Origin: Bacteroidales bacterium UBA3696
GTDB lineage: Bacteria; Bacteroidota; Bacteroidia; Bacteroidales; Paludibacteraceae
Length of the DNA stretch: 32,544 bases
NCBI GenBank assembly: GCA_002372135.1
Contig: DFIN01000019.1
Span: 1-32,544 of the forward strand
Direction: 5' to 3'
Shown: piece after piece, positions 6,931-14,755 of the stretch
Layout: each line of letters begins with the position of its first letter
Position numbering within the stretch: the stretch's first letter is position 1
Notes under the pieces: model-generated
Told to the model about the DNA's origin: nothing
Seen by the model: only the letters and a program-made list of their open reading frames with translations
The model's database searches: none
Position numbers and translations under genes: made by a program

Positions 6931-9873
6931 TTATTCCTCCTCGTTATTGTCGTCATTATCTTCTTCCGTTTCCGGATTTACTTCGGGAGACTCCATTTGT
7001 TCGATCTGTGCGAGCCGCTCGGTGATAGTAGGCTGTATATCGTCCTGCGTCTTGTAGTTATTCTGCAACGAGAGCAAGTACTGCTTGGCTTGGAAGAGGT
7101 CGCCTCGTTGCACATTGATATCGGACAGAAGAATCATACTTTTTGCCAACCAATAGCGATGTTGTGTTTTTTGGGAGGCGAAAGCCATGATTTCGCTTTC
7201 GGCACTATCCAATGCTCCCAAGCGGAAATAGCAGTCTGCCAATAGGTAGGCAGCCTCCGCACCGGTTACGACTCTGACATTCTTGCTGAGCGGGGTCAGA
7301 TCGACGGCGGCTTGCCCGTATTGACGGTTATTGTAATATATCTTGGCACGGTTGTAGCGTGCTTCGTCCCGCATGCTGTCGTTGCTGTCTTCGCTTTCGA
7401 TGATACGGGTTGCTGCTTGCTCAACCGCCTCCGTGTCGTTTAAGAAGTAGGAACAACGTAAAATACCCAATTCTGCACTATTCAGTTTCTCTTTATCGGT
7501 AACGACAGAACGCATCTCGGTAAAGAACTGTCTTGCTTCCTGATAATTCTTTTGGTCATAGTACAATTCTGCCAACCGTGTACACGACTCTTCCTTGTAC
7601 GGATTGCCAGGTGTTTCCATGAGTTGCCTATACATTTGTATGGCTTCGTTTTGGTTGCCGAGACGGTAGTAGCAATCGGCTGCTTGATAGGTTGCCACCG
7701 TGCAATAGCGACCTCCTGCACAGAAACGGCTCAAATAAGTGGTCATTCCCGCTGCCGCTGCCTGATAATTGCCCATCATCAACTGCAATTCGGCCGTCAC
7801 ATAGGTCAGCGAGTCCTCATACGCCGTAGCCGTTGTTTTCATCTTTCCCAACTGCTTGGTATAGGCCAAATACTCGCTTATGTTATTCGTCTCGACATAG
7901 ATTTGCTCCAAAGCATCCAATGCCGCATAGGCTTCTTCGCTGCCCGGGTAACGGTCAATGGTCTGTTTGAACTCACTGATAGCCGCCTCATATTGTTTGC
8001 TATCGCGATGCACCATCGCGCGCTCCAAGCACGCTTTACGCGAATAATTGCTGTTGGGATAATTATCTATCAGTCGGGTATAAGCCTCCACAGCCTTGCT
8101 ATCCTCACCGTCTTGCAAGTTAGCACGCGCAATCTCGTATAGGGCATCGTCGGCATAATCGGACTTGGGATAAGTTGCCACCAACTGCTCCATGGTAGTT
8201 ACCTTAGCATTATACTGGCGCAATAACCCTTGTGCATACCCGACTTGGAAGGTGGCATAATCGGCTCCCGTACCTTTACTGTCCATCACGGGACGATAAG
8301 CGGCAATAGCATCCTTGAAGGCGCGATTGTTAAAGCAGCAGTCGCCTATTCTGTTCAGTGCGTCGGCATACGTATTGAGTTTCTTATCGGCATCCTTGAT
8401 GTAGCGACGGAAAGCCACTTCGGCTTCCGAGTACTGCTTGAGTCCGAACAGCGCATAGCCCATCAGGTAGTCGGTTTGTGGTTTGTTGGCTGACTGATTA
8501 TTCGGCTGAGCGAGAAACGATTTGAGGTCGTTGTAGCAGTCCTCATAGTTATGCATGCGATAGGCGGCTTCTGCCCGATAGTACAACGCATCGGTCTTAT
8601 AAGAAGACGACTGATTTTCGTTGGTTATCACCTCCGTCATCCAACGTTTCGTTTCCTGCATTTTACCTTGTAAGAATGCATCTACCCCAATCTGATAGCG
8701 CAAATACTGCTTAATCTGTGCTGTTTTGCGGGTTTGCTTGGGAATGGCATTCACGGCATCCAAGGCAGCTCGGTAGTTCTTGGAGTTCATATACACGCCT
8801 GCCAGCAACTGATAGACCTCCGTGGCGTGTTCGGTGGCGGGGTACTCACGAAGAAAATCATTGAAAGCCGTTACACTCTCTCCCAAGGCAGTACTTGTTT
8901 CGTGGGTAGTAAGAGCATAATTGTACATCGCCTCCTCGCGGGTTTTTTCGTTGAGCCGAAACGAGGTCGCTGCCGAATATGCCAACTTGGCACTCTCCAA
9001 GGCTCCCGTTTTGACATACGCATGTCCCAAATGCAAACAGGTGCTTTCGGAGATGGTGTCCTGCTCCTGCTTCACCTGCTTAAAATAGGAGATGGCGCGG
9101 TCGTACTCTTGCTGATTATAAGCAGCCATACCCATTAGGTAGAGGTCATTGCGAAGAGGTGTTTGTTTCTGCTTTTCAGCCATTGACATGTACTTGTCAA
9201 AATGGGCGGCGGCTTGCGCGTAATCTTTCTTATCGTAGTACAACTCGCCGAGGATACGATAGACTTCTGCATTGTTTCCGTTATCCGGATTGCTACTCAG
9301 CAAATGCTCGGCACGCTCCCATACCTCATCGCGTTTGCCTTGTGCATAGTAGATTTGGATGAGGTAGTAGGGGACTATGTTTTGGTACTGCGAAGTCTTT
9401 TCTAACGCCAAGAAGTCGGGCAGGGCTTTAGCATATTGTCCATCCTTATAAAGGCAATAGGCATAATAGTATTTCCCTTGCAAAGTATAGGGGTTATTGC
9501 TCTCTTTCAATGTTTTGAAGCAAGTCATAGCCGCAGCCGTATTACCTCGTTGCAGGAAGGCATAGCCTTGGTAGAAGAAATAGGTGGGTTGATCGTACCT
9601 GCCCAACTTCTTCCACTCGACTTTGCGGAAAGAGCGAAGTGCCTGTTTATACTGTTTTTTTTCGGTTTGCAGCACCCCTATCATCATCTGCACATCGTGA
9701 TAGTAGGTTGTATAAGGGTAAGTCTGCAAGTACTGTTTGAGTTCGTCTACCAAATACGTATCTCGCGCCTCAAAACGCTGTTTGAGTGCGAAGAAATCAT
9801 CCTCCATAGGATTGGCAAGGAGGCATAACGAACTCAATAAGCAAAGGAAAAAAGTGCCTATGCGTTGCTTCAT
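6931..9873 (-). CDS. Periplasmic TPR-repeat protein, 980 aa
   Basis: A signal peptide (MKQRIGTFFLCLLSSLCLLA, cut near residue 20-21) is followed by tetratricopeptide-type helical repeats along nearly the whole length. Recurrent blocks have the form A-x-x-x-(F/Y)-x-x-(L/Y)...YP(x)S-x-x-A-x-x-A; examples are TYPKSDYADDALYEIARAN and NYPNSNYSRKACLERAM. These repeats are the type found in YbgF/BamD-like scaffold proteins. The extreme C-terminus is very acidic (run of D and E). It probably acts as a periplasmic scaffold for the barrel protein encoded 2 bp downstream. The start codon overlaps the potD stop codon as ATGA, which points to translational coupling with the polyamine transporter. No enzymatic motif is visible. 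Confidence 0.85.
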   Translation of the reverse strand: MKQRIGTFFLCLLSSLCLLANPMEDDFFALKQRFEARDTYLVDELKQYLQTYPYTTYYHDVQMMIGVLQTEKKQYKQALRSFRKVEWKKLGRYDQPTYFFYQGYAFLQRGNTAAAMTCFKTLKESNNPYTLQGKYYYAYCLYKDGQYAKALPDFLALEKTSQYQNIVPYYLIQIYYAQGKRDEVWERAEHLLSSNPDNGNNAEVYRILGELYYDKKDYAQAAAHFDKYMSMAEKQKQTPLRNDLYLMGMAAYNQQEYDRAISYFKQVKQEQDTISESTCLHLGHAYVKTGALESAKLAYSAATSFRLNEKTREEAMYNYALTTHETSTALGESVTAFNDFLREYPATEHATEVYQLLAGVYMNSKNYRAALDAVNAIPKQTRKTAQIKQYLRYQIGVDAFLQGKMQETKRWMTEVITNENQSSSYKTDALYYRAEAAYRMHNYEDCYNDLKSFLAQPNNQSANKPQTDYLMGYALFGLKQYSEAEVAFRRYIKDADKKLNTYADALNRIGDCCFNNRAFKDAIAAYRPVMDSKGTGADYATFQVGYAQGLLRQYNAKVTTMEQLVATYPKSDYADDALYEIARANLQDGEDSKAVEAYTRLIDNYPNSNYSRKACLERAMVHRDSKQYEAAISEFKQTIDRYPGSEEAYAALDALEQIYVETNNISEYLAYTKQLGKMKTTATAYEDSLTYVTAELQLMMGNYQAAAAGMTTYLSRFCAGGRYCTVATYQAADCYYRLGNQNEAIQMYRQLMETPGNPYKEESCTRLAELYYDQKNYQEARQFFTEMRSVVTDKEKLNSAELGILRCSYFLNDTEAVEQAATRIIESEDSNDSMRDEARYNRAKIYYNNRQYGQAAVDLTPLSKNVRVVTGAEAAYLLADCYFRLGALDSAESEIMAFASQKTQHRYWLAKSMILLSDINVQRGDLFQAKQYLLSLQNNYKTQDDIQPTITERLAQIEQMESPEVNPETEEDNDDNNEEE

Positions 9874-11198
9874 TTTTTGTGATTTTTTCGATTTCTATTT
9901 TGCAGATTGCGCTGACGACGGCCGTTGATGGTTTGAATCACGGCAAATAGTATGACAGCCAATACAATAATAACGATAATAATAACCATAGTGCCGCTCA
10001 GGTTGTCGCCTTTGACGCGATTCCACATAGCGAGCATGGCTTCCGTCTGGTCACCGCAGTCATGCATGAGTGCGCAGCGTTCGATGACGGCACGGTCGGC
10101 ATAGAGAACGGGATTGGCATGAACGGCCACGGCGCTATCGCCGAAGTAGTAACTAAGATCCACCGTTTCTTCGTATGCTTCTTCGTCGTCAGCCCATTCG
10201 AGTATTTCGGGTGAGGCGATAACGCTCACGTAGCCTATTTCTTCCATATTGAGGATGGCGTTTTCCGGCATACACATATAGTTGATGAAGTAGCTGGCAG
10301 CCTTGGTATTCTTGGCGTACTTGGGGATTACCCATCCGTCGAACCATACGTTGGAGCCTTCTTCGGGGACGAGGTAATTGAGCGTCACGCCCACTTCGGC
10401 GGCTTCGTCAATCGCCCATTGGGCATCGCCTGACCACGAGAGGTTCATCCATGTTTTGCCTTTGGTCATCTCTTCTTTTCCGAAGTCCACTTCCCAGCCG
10501 GCGATGTTCTCTTTCATATCGGTGAGGAACTTCTCCACGCGAGCAATACGTTCTTCGGTCACGTTGCCTACCAAGTCTTCGCGCGTCACTTCTCCGCGTG
10601 CTATCTCATCGCGATAGACGTAGAGTACGACCACGGAATAGACATCGCGGAAGGCGTCTTTCATAAACACTCTGCCTGCGAATTTAGGATTGAGCAATCC
10701 GCCTAAGGAGCGGATGTCGTCGGCGTTCACGTAGGTGGGGTTGTAGAGGATACCCGTTGTGCCGCCCATATAGCCTACAGCATAGTCGGCAACATTGATG
10801 TCAGAGCCTTTTGGAGCCATCTGCTGGAAGATGTTCTGTGCAAAGGGTGATACTAATTGTGTATAGTCGGGCAGGTCGCCATAGTTCTTGTCAATTTTGA
10901 GTAGCAGGTTGTTGCGGAGCATACGCTCTATGATATATTCCGACGGGCAAACCACGTCGTAATCCTCTTTACCTATCTCAATCTCCGTGAGCATTGACTC
11001 GTTGATGTCAAACGTCTGGTAGATGACCTGCACTTCTTCGCCGGTCTGTTCGCGGTACCAGGCAGGGAACTTATCCAAAACGTTTGTCATATCGATATAG
11101 TCCGCCCAGTTGTAGATTTTGAGCGTATGCTCGCGATCAGCGGCTAACGAGGTTAAGGCAAACAGGATTGCAACAAGGATAGAAGATACTTTTTTCAT
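9870..11198 (-). CDS. potD: Polyamine ABC transporter substrate-binding protein with C-terminal membrane anchor
   Basis: This 442-aa protein has a signal peptide (MKKVSSILVAILFALTSLAA) and the PotD/PotF fold, recognisable from LKIYNWADYID at the mature N-terminus, the segment YDVVCPSEYIIERML, GTTGILYNPTYV and WVIPKYAKNTKAASYFINYM. It should bind spermidine or putrescine in the periplasm. Unlike typical PotD (about 350 aa, soluble), it has a hydrophobic helix near the end (about residues 403-422, MVIIIVIIVLAVILFAVIQ) followed by a basic Arg/Lys/Asn-rich tail. By the positive-inside rule this would anchor it in the inner membrane with the tail in the cytoplasm. It is the fourth gene of the unit, 29 bp after potC. 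Its stop overlaps the start of the TPR gene. Polyamine specificity is inferred from family and operon. Confidence 0.9.
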   Translation of the reverse strand: MKKVSSILVAILFALTSLAADREHTLKIYNWADYIDMTNVLDKFPAWYREQTGEEVQVIYQTFDINESMLTEIEIGKEDYDVVCPSEYIIERMLRNNLLLKIDKNYGDLPDYTQLVSPFAQNIFQQMAPKGSDINVADYAVGYMGGTTGILYNPTYVNADDIRSLGGLLNPKFAGRVFMKDAFRDVYSVVVLYVYRDEIARGEVTREDLVGNVTEERIARVEKFLTDMKENIAGWEVDFGKEEMTKGKTWMNLSWSGDAQWAIDEAAEVGVTLNYLVPEEGSNVWFDGWVIPKYAKNTKAASYFINYMCMPENAILNMEEIGYVSVIASPEILEWADDEEAYEETVDLSYYFGDSAVAVHANPVLYADRAVIERCALMHDCGDQTEAMLAMWNRVKGDNLSGTMVIIIVIIVLAVILFAVIQTINGRRQRNLQNRNRKNHKK

Positions 11199-11227
11199 TT
11201 CTTTTACGTTTTTTAGGTTTGGGTTAG

Positions 11228-12082
11228 TTATTTTTTGTTTTGTTGTCTATAGGCTCTTACATTACTTATTACAAGCAGTATGAGGATGGTAAGGAATATG
11301 AGCGAGAAGAGAGGTCGCAATTCGGGAGTGAGTCCTCCTTTTCGTGCATCGGCATAGATGAAGGTGGAGAGTGTTTCAATGCCGCCGCTACCTTTTGTGA
11401 AGAAGGTTACGCCGAAATCGTCAATCGACAAGGTGAGCGACAAGATAAATCCGCTCATCATACCGGGACGAAGTTCGGGCAGAAGTACTTTTCGCAGAGC
11501 CTGCATAGGGGTGGCACCAAGATCCAAGGCGGCTTCGTAGATATTGGGATTCATCTTCTGCAGTCGCGGCATTACGCTTAATACCACGTAGGGTGTGCAG
11601 AAGACTACGTGCGCTATGATGACGGTACCCAATCCTCGTGTCAGACCGATAGAGGCAAAGAGCAGGAATAGGCTGATACCGGTGAGAATATCGGGGTTAA
11701 TCATCGGTATGGAGTTCATAACAGAGACTACTCGGCGTGCTTTTTGCTGCATGTGGAATATGCCGATGGCAGCCAGCGTACCGAGCAGCGTGGATATAAC
11801 AGCCGCACAGATAGCCACCAAGCCGGTGTAGAACATAGCCCGATAGAGGTTGGGATCGACCCGCACTTGGGCATCGTAGTCGTAGCCTGTGAGCAGATTC
11901 TCATACAAGCCGAAGGTGAATCCCGTCCAGTTGCCGAATACCTTACTCTTGGTGAAAGAGAAGATGATAATGAGCAGAATAGGTGCATACAGCACCACGA
12001 GCAGCAACCATAGATAGACCTGTCCCGCAATACGTGACCACAGTCCTCGTTTCTCGATGGTAGATATATTGGCTTTGCTCAT
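11228..12082 (-). CDS. potC: Polyamine ABC transporter permease
   Basis: This is a 284-aa permease of the PotC/CysW type with about six membrane helices. The EAA coupling loop is visible as YEAALDLGATPMQALRKVLLPELRPGMMSG, the site that contacts the ATPase. The open frame extends 36 codons further upstream, but that part overlaps potB and reads as unlikely protein. I chose the ATG at 12082 because it forms an ATGA overlap with the potB stop and is preceded by AAAGGAGGT at good spacing. It would form the membrane channel with PotB. Confidence 0.93.
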   Translation of the reverse strand: MSKANISTIEKRGLWSRIAGQVYLWLLLVVLYAPILLIIIFSFTKSKVFGNWTGFTFGLYENLLTGYDYDAQVRVDPNLYRAMFYTGLVAICAAVISTLLGTLAAIGIFHMQQKARRVVSVMNSIPMINPDILTGISLFLLFASIGLTRGLGTVIIAHVVFCTPYVVLSVMPRLQKMNPNIYEAALDLGATPMQALRKVLLPELRPGMMSGFILSLTLSIDDFGVTFFTKGSGGIETLSTFIYADARKGGLTPELRPLFSLIFLTILILLVISNVRAYRQQNKK

Positions 12083-12873
12083 ACGAGACCTCCTTTCTGG
12101 CTGCCCGTCTCGGACTCGCTTTGTCCGAAGAAAGATGTGGCACCTATGATAACCAACATAATAAGGGATAGAGCCGCCCCGTAGTTCCACATAAGGATTC
12201 CGCCCTCGCCAAAACTGCGTTGTATGAGCGAGCCGAAGAGGGTTATCTTATTGTGGGTAAGCAGTTCGGAGATAGCGAACGTGCTGACGGTAGGCATAAA
12301 GACCATCACGATACCCGAATAAATACCCGGCATAGAGAGCGGCAACACGACTTTCAAGAAAGTCTGCGTGCGGGTAGCACCCAAGTCTTTAGCGGCTTCT
12401 AAAAGGCTGACATCCATCTTCTGCAGCGTATTGTAGATGGGGTAAATCATAAAGGGCAAGAAGTCGTACGACAAGCCGAAGAGCAATGCGCCTTCGCCCA
12501 AGGGGAGGTTGAACATGTGGAACAGTTCGACGGTGGCAATTGTGCGCAGCAGAAAATTGATCCACATCGGGAGGATAAAGAGCAGTGCCATCACAGCGGG
12601 CGTGCGGAAAGAGCGCATCGCCATCACATAGGCTGCAGGATAGCCTAACACCAAACATACTATAGTAGTAATCAGTGCGATAGCGATGGAGTAGATAAAG
12701 GTATTGACCGCCTCGCTCTTGCTGAAGAATTGCGCAAAGTTGCGCAAGGTGAAATGTCCTTCCAAGTCCGTGAAAGCGTAAATACCAATCAGCACCAAGG
12801 GCAGAATGACCAGCAATATCAGGAAAATGATATAGGGCCAGGCCCAATTCTTTCTTTTCTGAAAAATCTTCAT
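12079..12873 (-). CDS. potB: Polyamine ABC transporter permease
   Basis: This 264-aa membrane protein has a first helix IIFLILLVILPLVLIGIYAF and about six membrane segments. Its EAA-type loop is LLEAAKDLGATRTQTFLKVVLPLSMPGIYSG. The order behind potA and before potC, and the match to the PotB/CysU family, identify it as the partner permease. It starts 6 bp after the potA stop and ends in an ATGA overlap with potC. Length is close to the family norm. Confidence 0.93.
   Translation of the reverse strand: MKIFQKRKNWAWPYIIFLILLVILPLVLIGIYAFTDLEGHFTLRNFAQFFSKSEAVNTFIYSIAIALITTIVCLVLGYPAAYVMAMRSFRTPAVMALLFILPMWINFLLRTIATVELFHMFNLPLGEGALLFGLSYDFLPFMIYPIYNTLQKMDVSLLEAAKDLGATRTQTFLKVVLPLSMPGIYSGIVMVFMPTVSTFAISELLTHNKITLFGSLIQRSFGEGGILMWNYGAALSLIMLVIIGATSFFGQSESETGSQKGGLV
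12088..12096 (-). promoter_or_regulatory. Strong Shine-Dalgarno site of potC
   Basis: On the minus strand AAAGGAGGT lies 5 nt before the ATG at 12082, inside the end of potB. Full SD matches are uncommon in Bacteroidetes. This one decides the potC start and probably secures internal re-initiation. Confidence 0.75.
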
Positions 12874-12879
12874 GGCTGC

Positions 12880-14328
12880 CTATTCTGCTTTATCCAGTAA
12901 GATACTCTCCTTGGGGATGACGATACCGACGCGGTCTCCATCGTCCCAGATGTCGTTGGTATAGACATACATATCGTAGCCCTCATCGGTGCGGATGGTG
13001 AGGTTGTAGTGGTTGCCCTTATAGAGGATGAAGTGTACTTCGCCCGACAGGATGCCTTCACTTTCGTGGTCTTGCAGGTCAATGTCGCGGAAGGGGACAC
13101 GCACCCGCACTTTGTCACCGGCTTTGAAGGGAGCAATCTGCTCATCGCTCACATCCCAATCGGCTTCAAGGAAGCGAACTTTTCCGTTCTTGGTGATTTC
13201 GCCGTCGAAGTAGTTGTAGATGTAATGCTCTTTCTTCATTATCTGGATGTCTTCGGGCTTGACCAACATACCCACTTCGGTGCCGGGTAGGAACTCGTGG
13301 TAGTCCTGTACCATGAACTCGTATCCGTTGGGTGTTTTAACGGTCATCTCGTAGTGTACGCCCTTGAAGATACAACTATCCACCACGCCGTACCACTTGG
13401 TGAAATTGCCTTTGGGTACGCGGTCGTCGGGGTCCACGTCTTCGGGTTGCACGATACCATCGCCCTTGCGCCAGATGTAAATATCTTCGGGGCGGACTAC
13501 CACATCCACGGCTGTGTTCTCGCCAAAGCCTTCGTCAATACAGTCAAACTCCTTATCGCAGAATAGCACGCGGCGGTCGCGGATCATCGTGCCGCTCAAG
13601 ATATTGCTTTCGCCGATGAAGTCGGCTACGAAACAGTTCTGCGGTTCGTTGTAGATGTCGGTCGGTGTTCCTATTTGCTGGATTTTGCCTTCGCGCATAA
13701 CCACGATACGGTCACTCAAGGTGAGTGCCTCTTCCTGGTCGTGGGTAACATAGATGAAAGTGATGCCGAGTTTCTTATGCATGTCTTTGAGTTCGAGTTG
13801 CATATCTTTTCGCATCTTAAGGTCAAGTGCGGCAAGCGGTTCATCAAGGAGGAGAACTTCGGGTTCGTTGATGATGGCTCGGGCAATCGCCACGCGCTGC
13901 TGCTGACCGCCTGAGAGGGAGTCCACATCGCGGAACTCGTAGTCGGACATAGCCACCATCTTGAGCGCACGCTTCACGCGGCGTTCCACTTCGTTTTTCT
14001 CTACCCCTTTGAGTTTCAAGCCGAAAGCCACATTCTCATAGACATTGAGATGGGGAAATAAGGCATACTTTTGGAAAACGGTATTAACGGGGCGGAGGTG
14101 CGGCGGCATTTGCGTTACATCCTCGCCGTTGAGCAGAATATCGCCCGAACTGGCTACTTGGAAACCCGCTATACATCGTAGCAGGGTCGTTTTGCCACAG
14201 CCTGACGGGCCTAAAATGGTTACAAACTCGCCCTTCTTCACATTCAGACTCACGTCGCGGAGGGCATACTGACCGTCTTCAAACTGTTTGGAGACGTGAT
14301 TCACTTCAATAATGTAATCCGATTTCAT
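12880..14328 (-). CDS. potA: Polyamine ABC transporter ATP-binding protein with extended C-terminus
   Basis: This is a 482-aa ATPase. From the ATG at 14328: Walker A GPSGCGKTT (K46), Q-loop Q86, signature LSGGQQQRVAIARA (138-151), Walker B VLLLDEP (D162-E163) and H-loop VTHDQEEA. The C-terminal part is about 240 aa, longer than in E. coli PotA (378 aa total). It holds two related TOBE-like units, roughly 314-364 (KGVHYEMTVKTPNGYEF...GMLVKPEDI) and 425-478 (KGNHYNLTIRTDEGYDM...GIVIPKESI), so it looks duplicated. The frame can be extended four codons to a TTG, but the ATG is preceded by GGGGTGA and is preferred. It is the first gene of the six-gene minus-strand unit and energises PotBC. Confidence 0.95.
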   Translation of the reverse strand: MKSDYIIEVNHVSKQFEDGQYALRDVSLNVKKGEFVTILGPSGCGKTTLLRCIAGFQVASSGDILLNGEDVTQMPPHLRPVNTVFQKYALFPHLNVYENVAFGLKLKGVEKNEVERRVKRALKMVAMSDYEFRDVDSLSGGQQQRVAIARAIINEPEVLLLDEPLAALDLKMRKDMQLELKDMHKKLGITFIYVTHDQEEALTLSDRIVVMREGKIQQIGTPTDIYNEPQNCFVADFIGESNILSGTMIRDRRVLFCDKEFDCIDEGFGENTAVDVVVRPEDIYIWRKGDGIVQPEDVDPDDRVPKGNFTKWYGVVDSCIFKGVHYEMTVKTPNGYEFMVQDYHEFLPGTEVGMLVKPEDIQIMKKEHYIYNYFDGEITKNGKVRFLEADWDVSDEQIAPFKAGDKVRVRVPFRDIDLQDHESEGILSGEVHFILYKGNHYNLTIRTDEGYDMYVYTNDIWDDGDRVGIVIPKESILLDKAE

Positions 14329-14401
14329 TTCACCCCACAATAATTTGCGAAATGCTATGCATTAGATTGCGATTAAAAAAACATGTAACTATTTAGAGCC
14401 G

Positions 14402-14432
14402 CAAAAGTAGTGCCTTTCAACTATGTACACAA
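14402..14432 (-). promoter_or_regulatory. Promoter of the pot-TPR-barrel unit
   Basis: On the minus strand, TTG (14432-14430), a 20-nt spacer and TACTTTTG (14409-14402) fit the Bacteroidetes consensus. This predicts a leader of about 65 nt before potA. It is back to back with the plus-strand promoter at 14472-14503. Confidence 0.75.
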
Positions 14433-14471
14433 CTTTTTTTTGCGGTTTTTGATAAATAGCCCCTTGCAACC

Positions 14472-14503
14472 TTTGCGGACATAAAAAAATTGCACTACTT
14501 TTG
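14472..14503 (+). promoter_or_regulatory. Promoter for the giant surface protein
   Basis: TTTG (14472-14475), 20-nt spacer and TACTTTTG (14496-14503) form an exact consensus promoter. Transcription from near 14510 would give a leader of about 245 nt before the ATG at 14756, long for this group. Confidence 0.75.
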
Positions 14504-14610
14504 CGGCGTGAACAGAACAATACCCGCATAAACGGTTAAGCATCAGCCATTACATAGTAAATTGCAGGGGCACTTAATATCTCGCAAACGGTCTTATAAT
14601 CAAGCAGTTA

Positions 14611-14621
14611 CCCCCCCCCCC
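14611..14621. repeat. C11 homopolymer in the leader of the giant gene
   Basis: Eleven consecutive C residues lie within the long 5' leader, about 100 nt after the predicted transcription start. The rest of 14510-14695 holds no ORF longer than a few codons and no known riboswitch that I recognise. Such tracts are prone to slipped-strand change. Confidence 0.9.
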
Positions 14622-14695
14622 ACGAGTCTTCATAAAGGTTCGGGGTCGGAGTATGATGTACTTGATGTAAACTTTCTCTATAACAGTTTCCTTAC

Positions 14696-14726
14696 AAGGG
14701 TTGCGCATTGTCTATGCGCAACCCTT
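14696..14726 (+). promoter_or_regulatory. Perfect 12-bp hairpin in the leader
   Basis: AAGGGTTGCGCA (14696-14707), a 7-nt loop and TGCGCAACCCTT (14715-14726) form a perfect stem ending 29 nt before the ATG at 14756. Only ATTGTC follows, so a T-tract is lacking. It could be an attenuator, an mRNA-stabilising stem or a weak terminator of an upstream short transcript. The nominal TTG start of the longest frame (14708) lies in its loop. Confidence 0.7.
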
Positions 14727-14755
14727 ATTGTCATATCATAAACATTTATAAACAG

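Noticed and set aside
7552..8142. 196-aa plus-strand ORF inside the TPR gene
   Set aside because: Antisense shadow of a gene with signal peptide and clear repeats; no motif of its own.
12083..12190. 36-codon upstream extension of potC
   Set aside because: It overlaps potB, and the ATG at 12082 has a full Shine-Dalgarno and an ATGA junction.
14653..14670. Five-codon frame ATG ATG TAC TTG ATG TAA in the leader, possible leader peptide
   Set aside because: Too short to support from sequence alone and has no clear ribosome site; mentioned only in the leader finding.
14708..14755. TTG start of the giant gene, 16 codons upstream
   Set aside because: It starts within a hairpin loop and would place residues before a textbook signal peptide that begins at the ATG at 14756.
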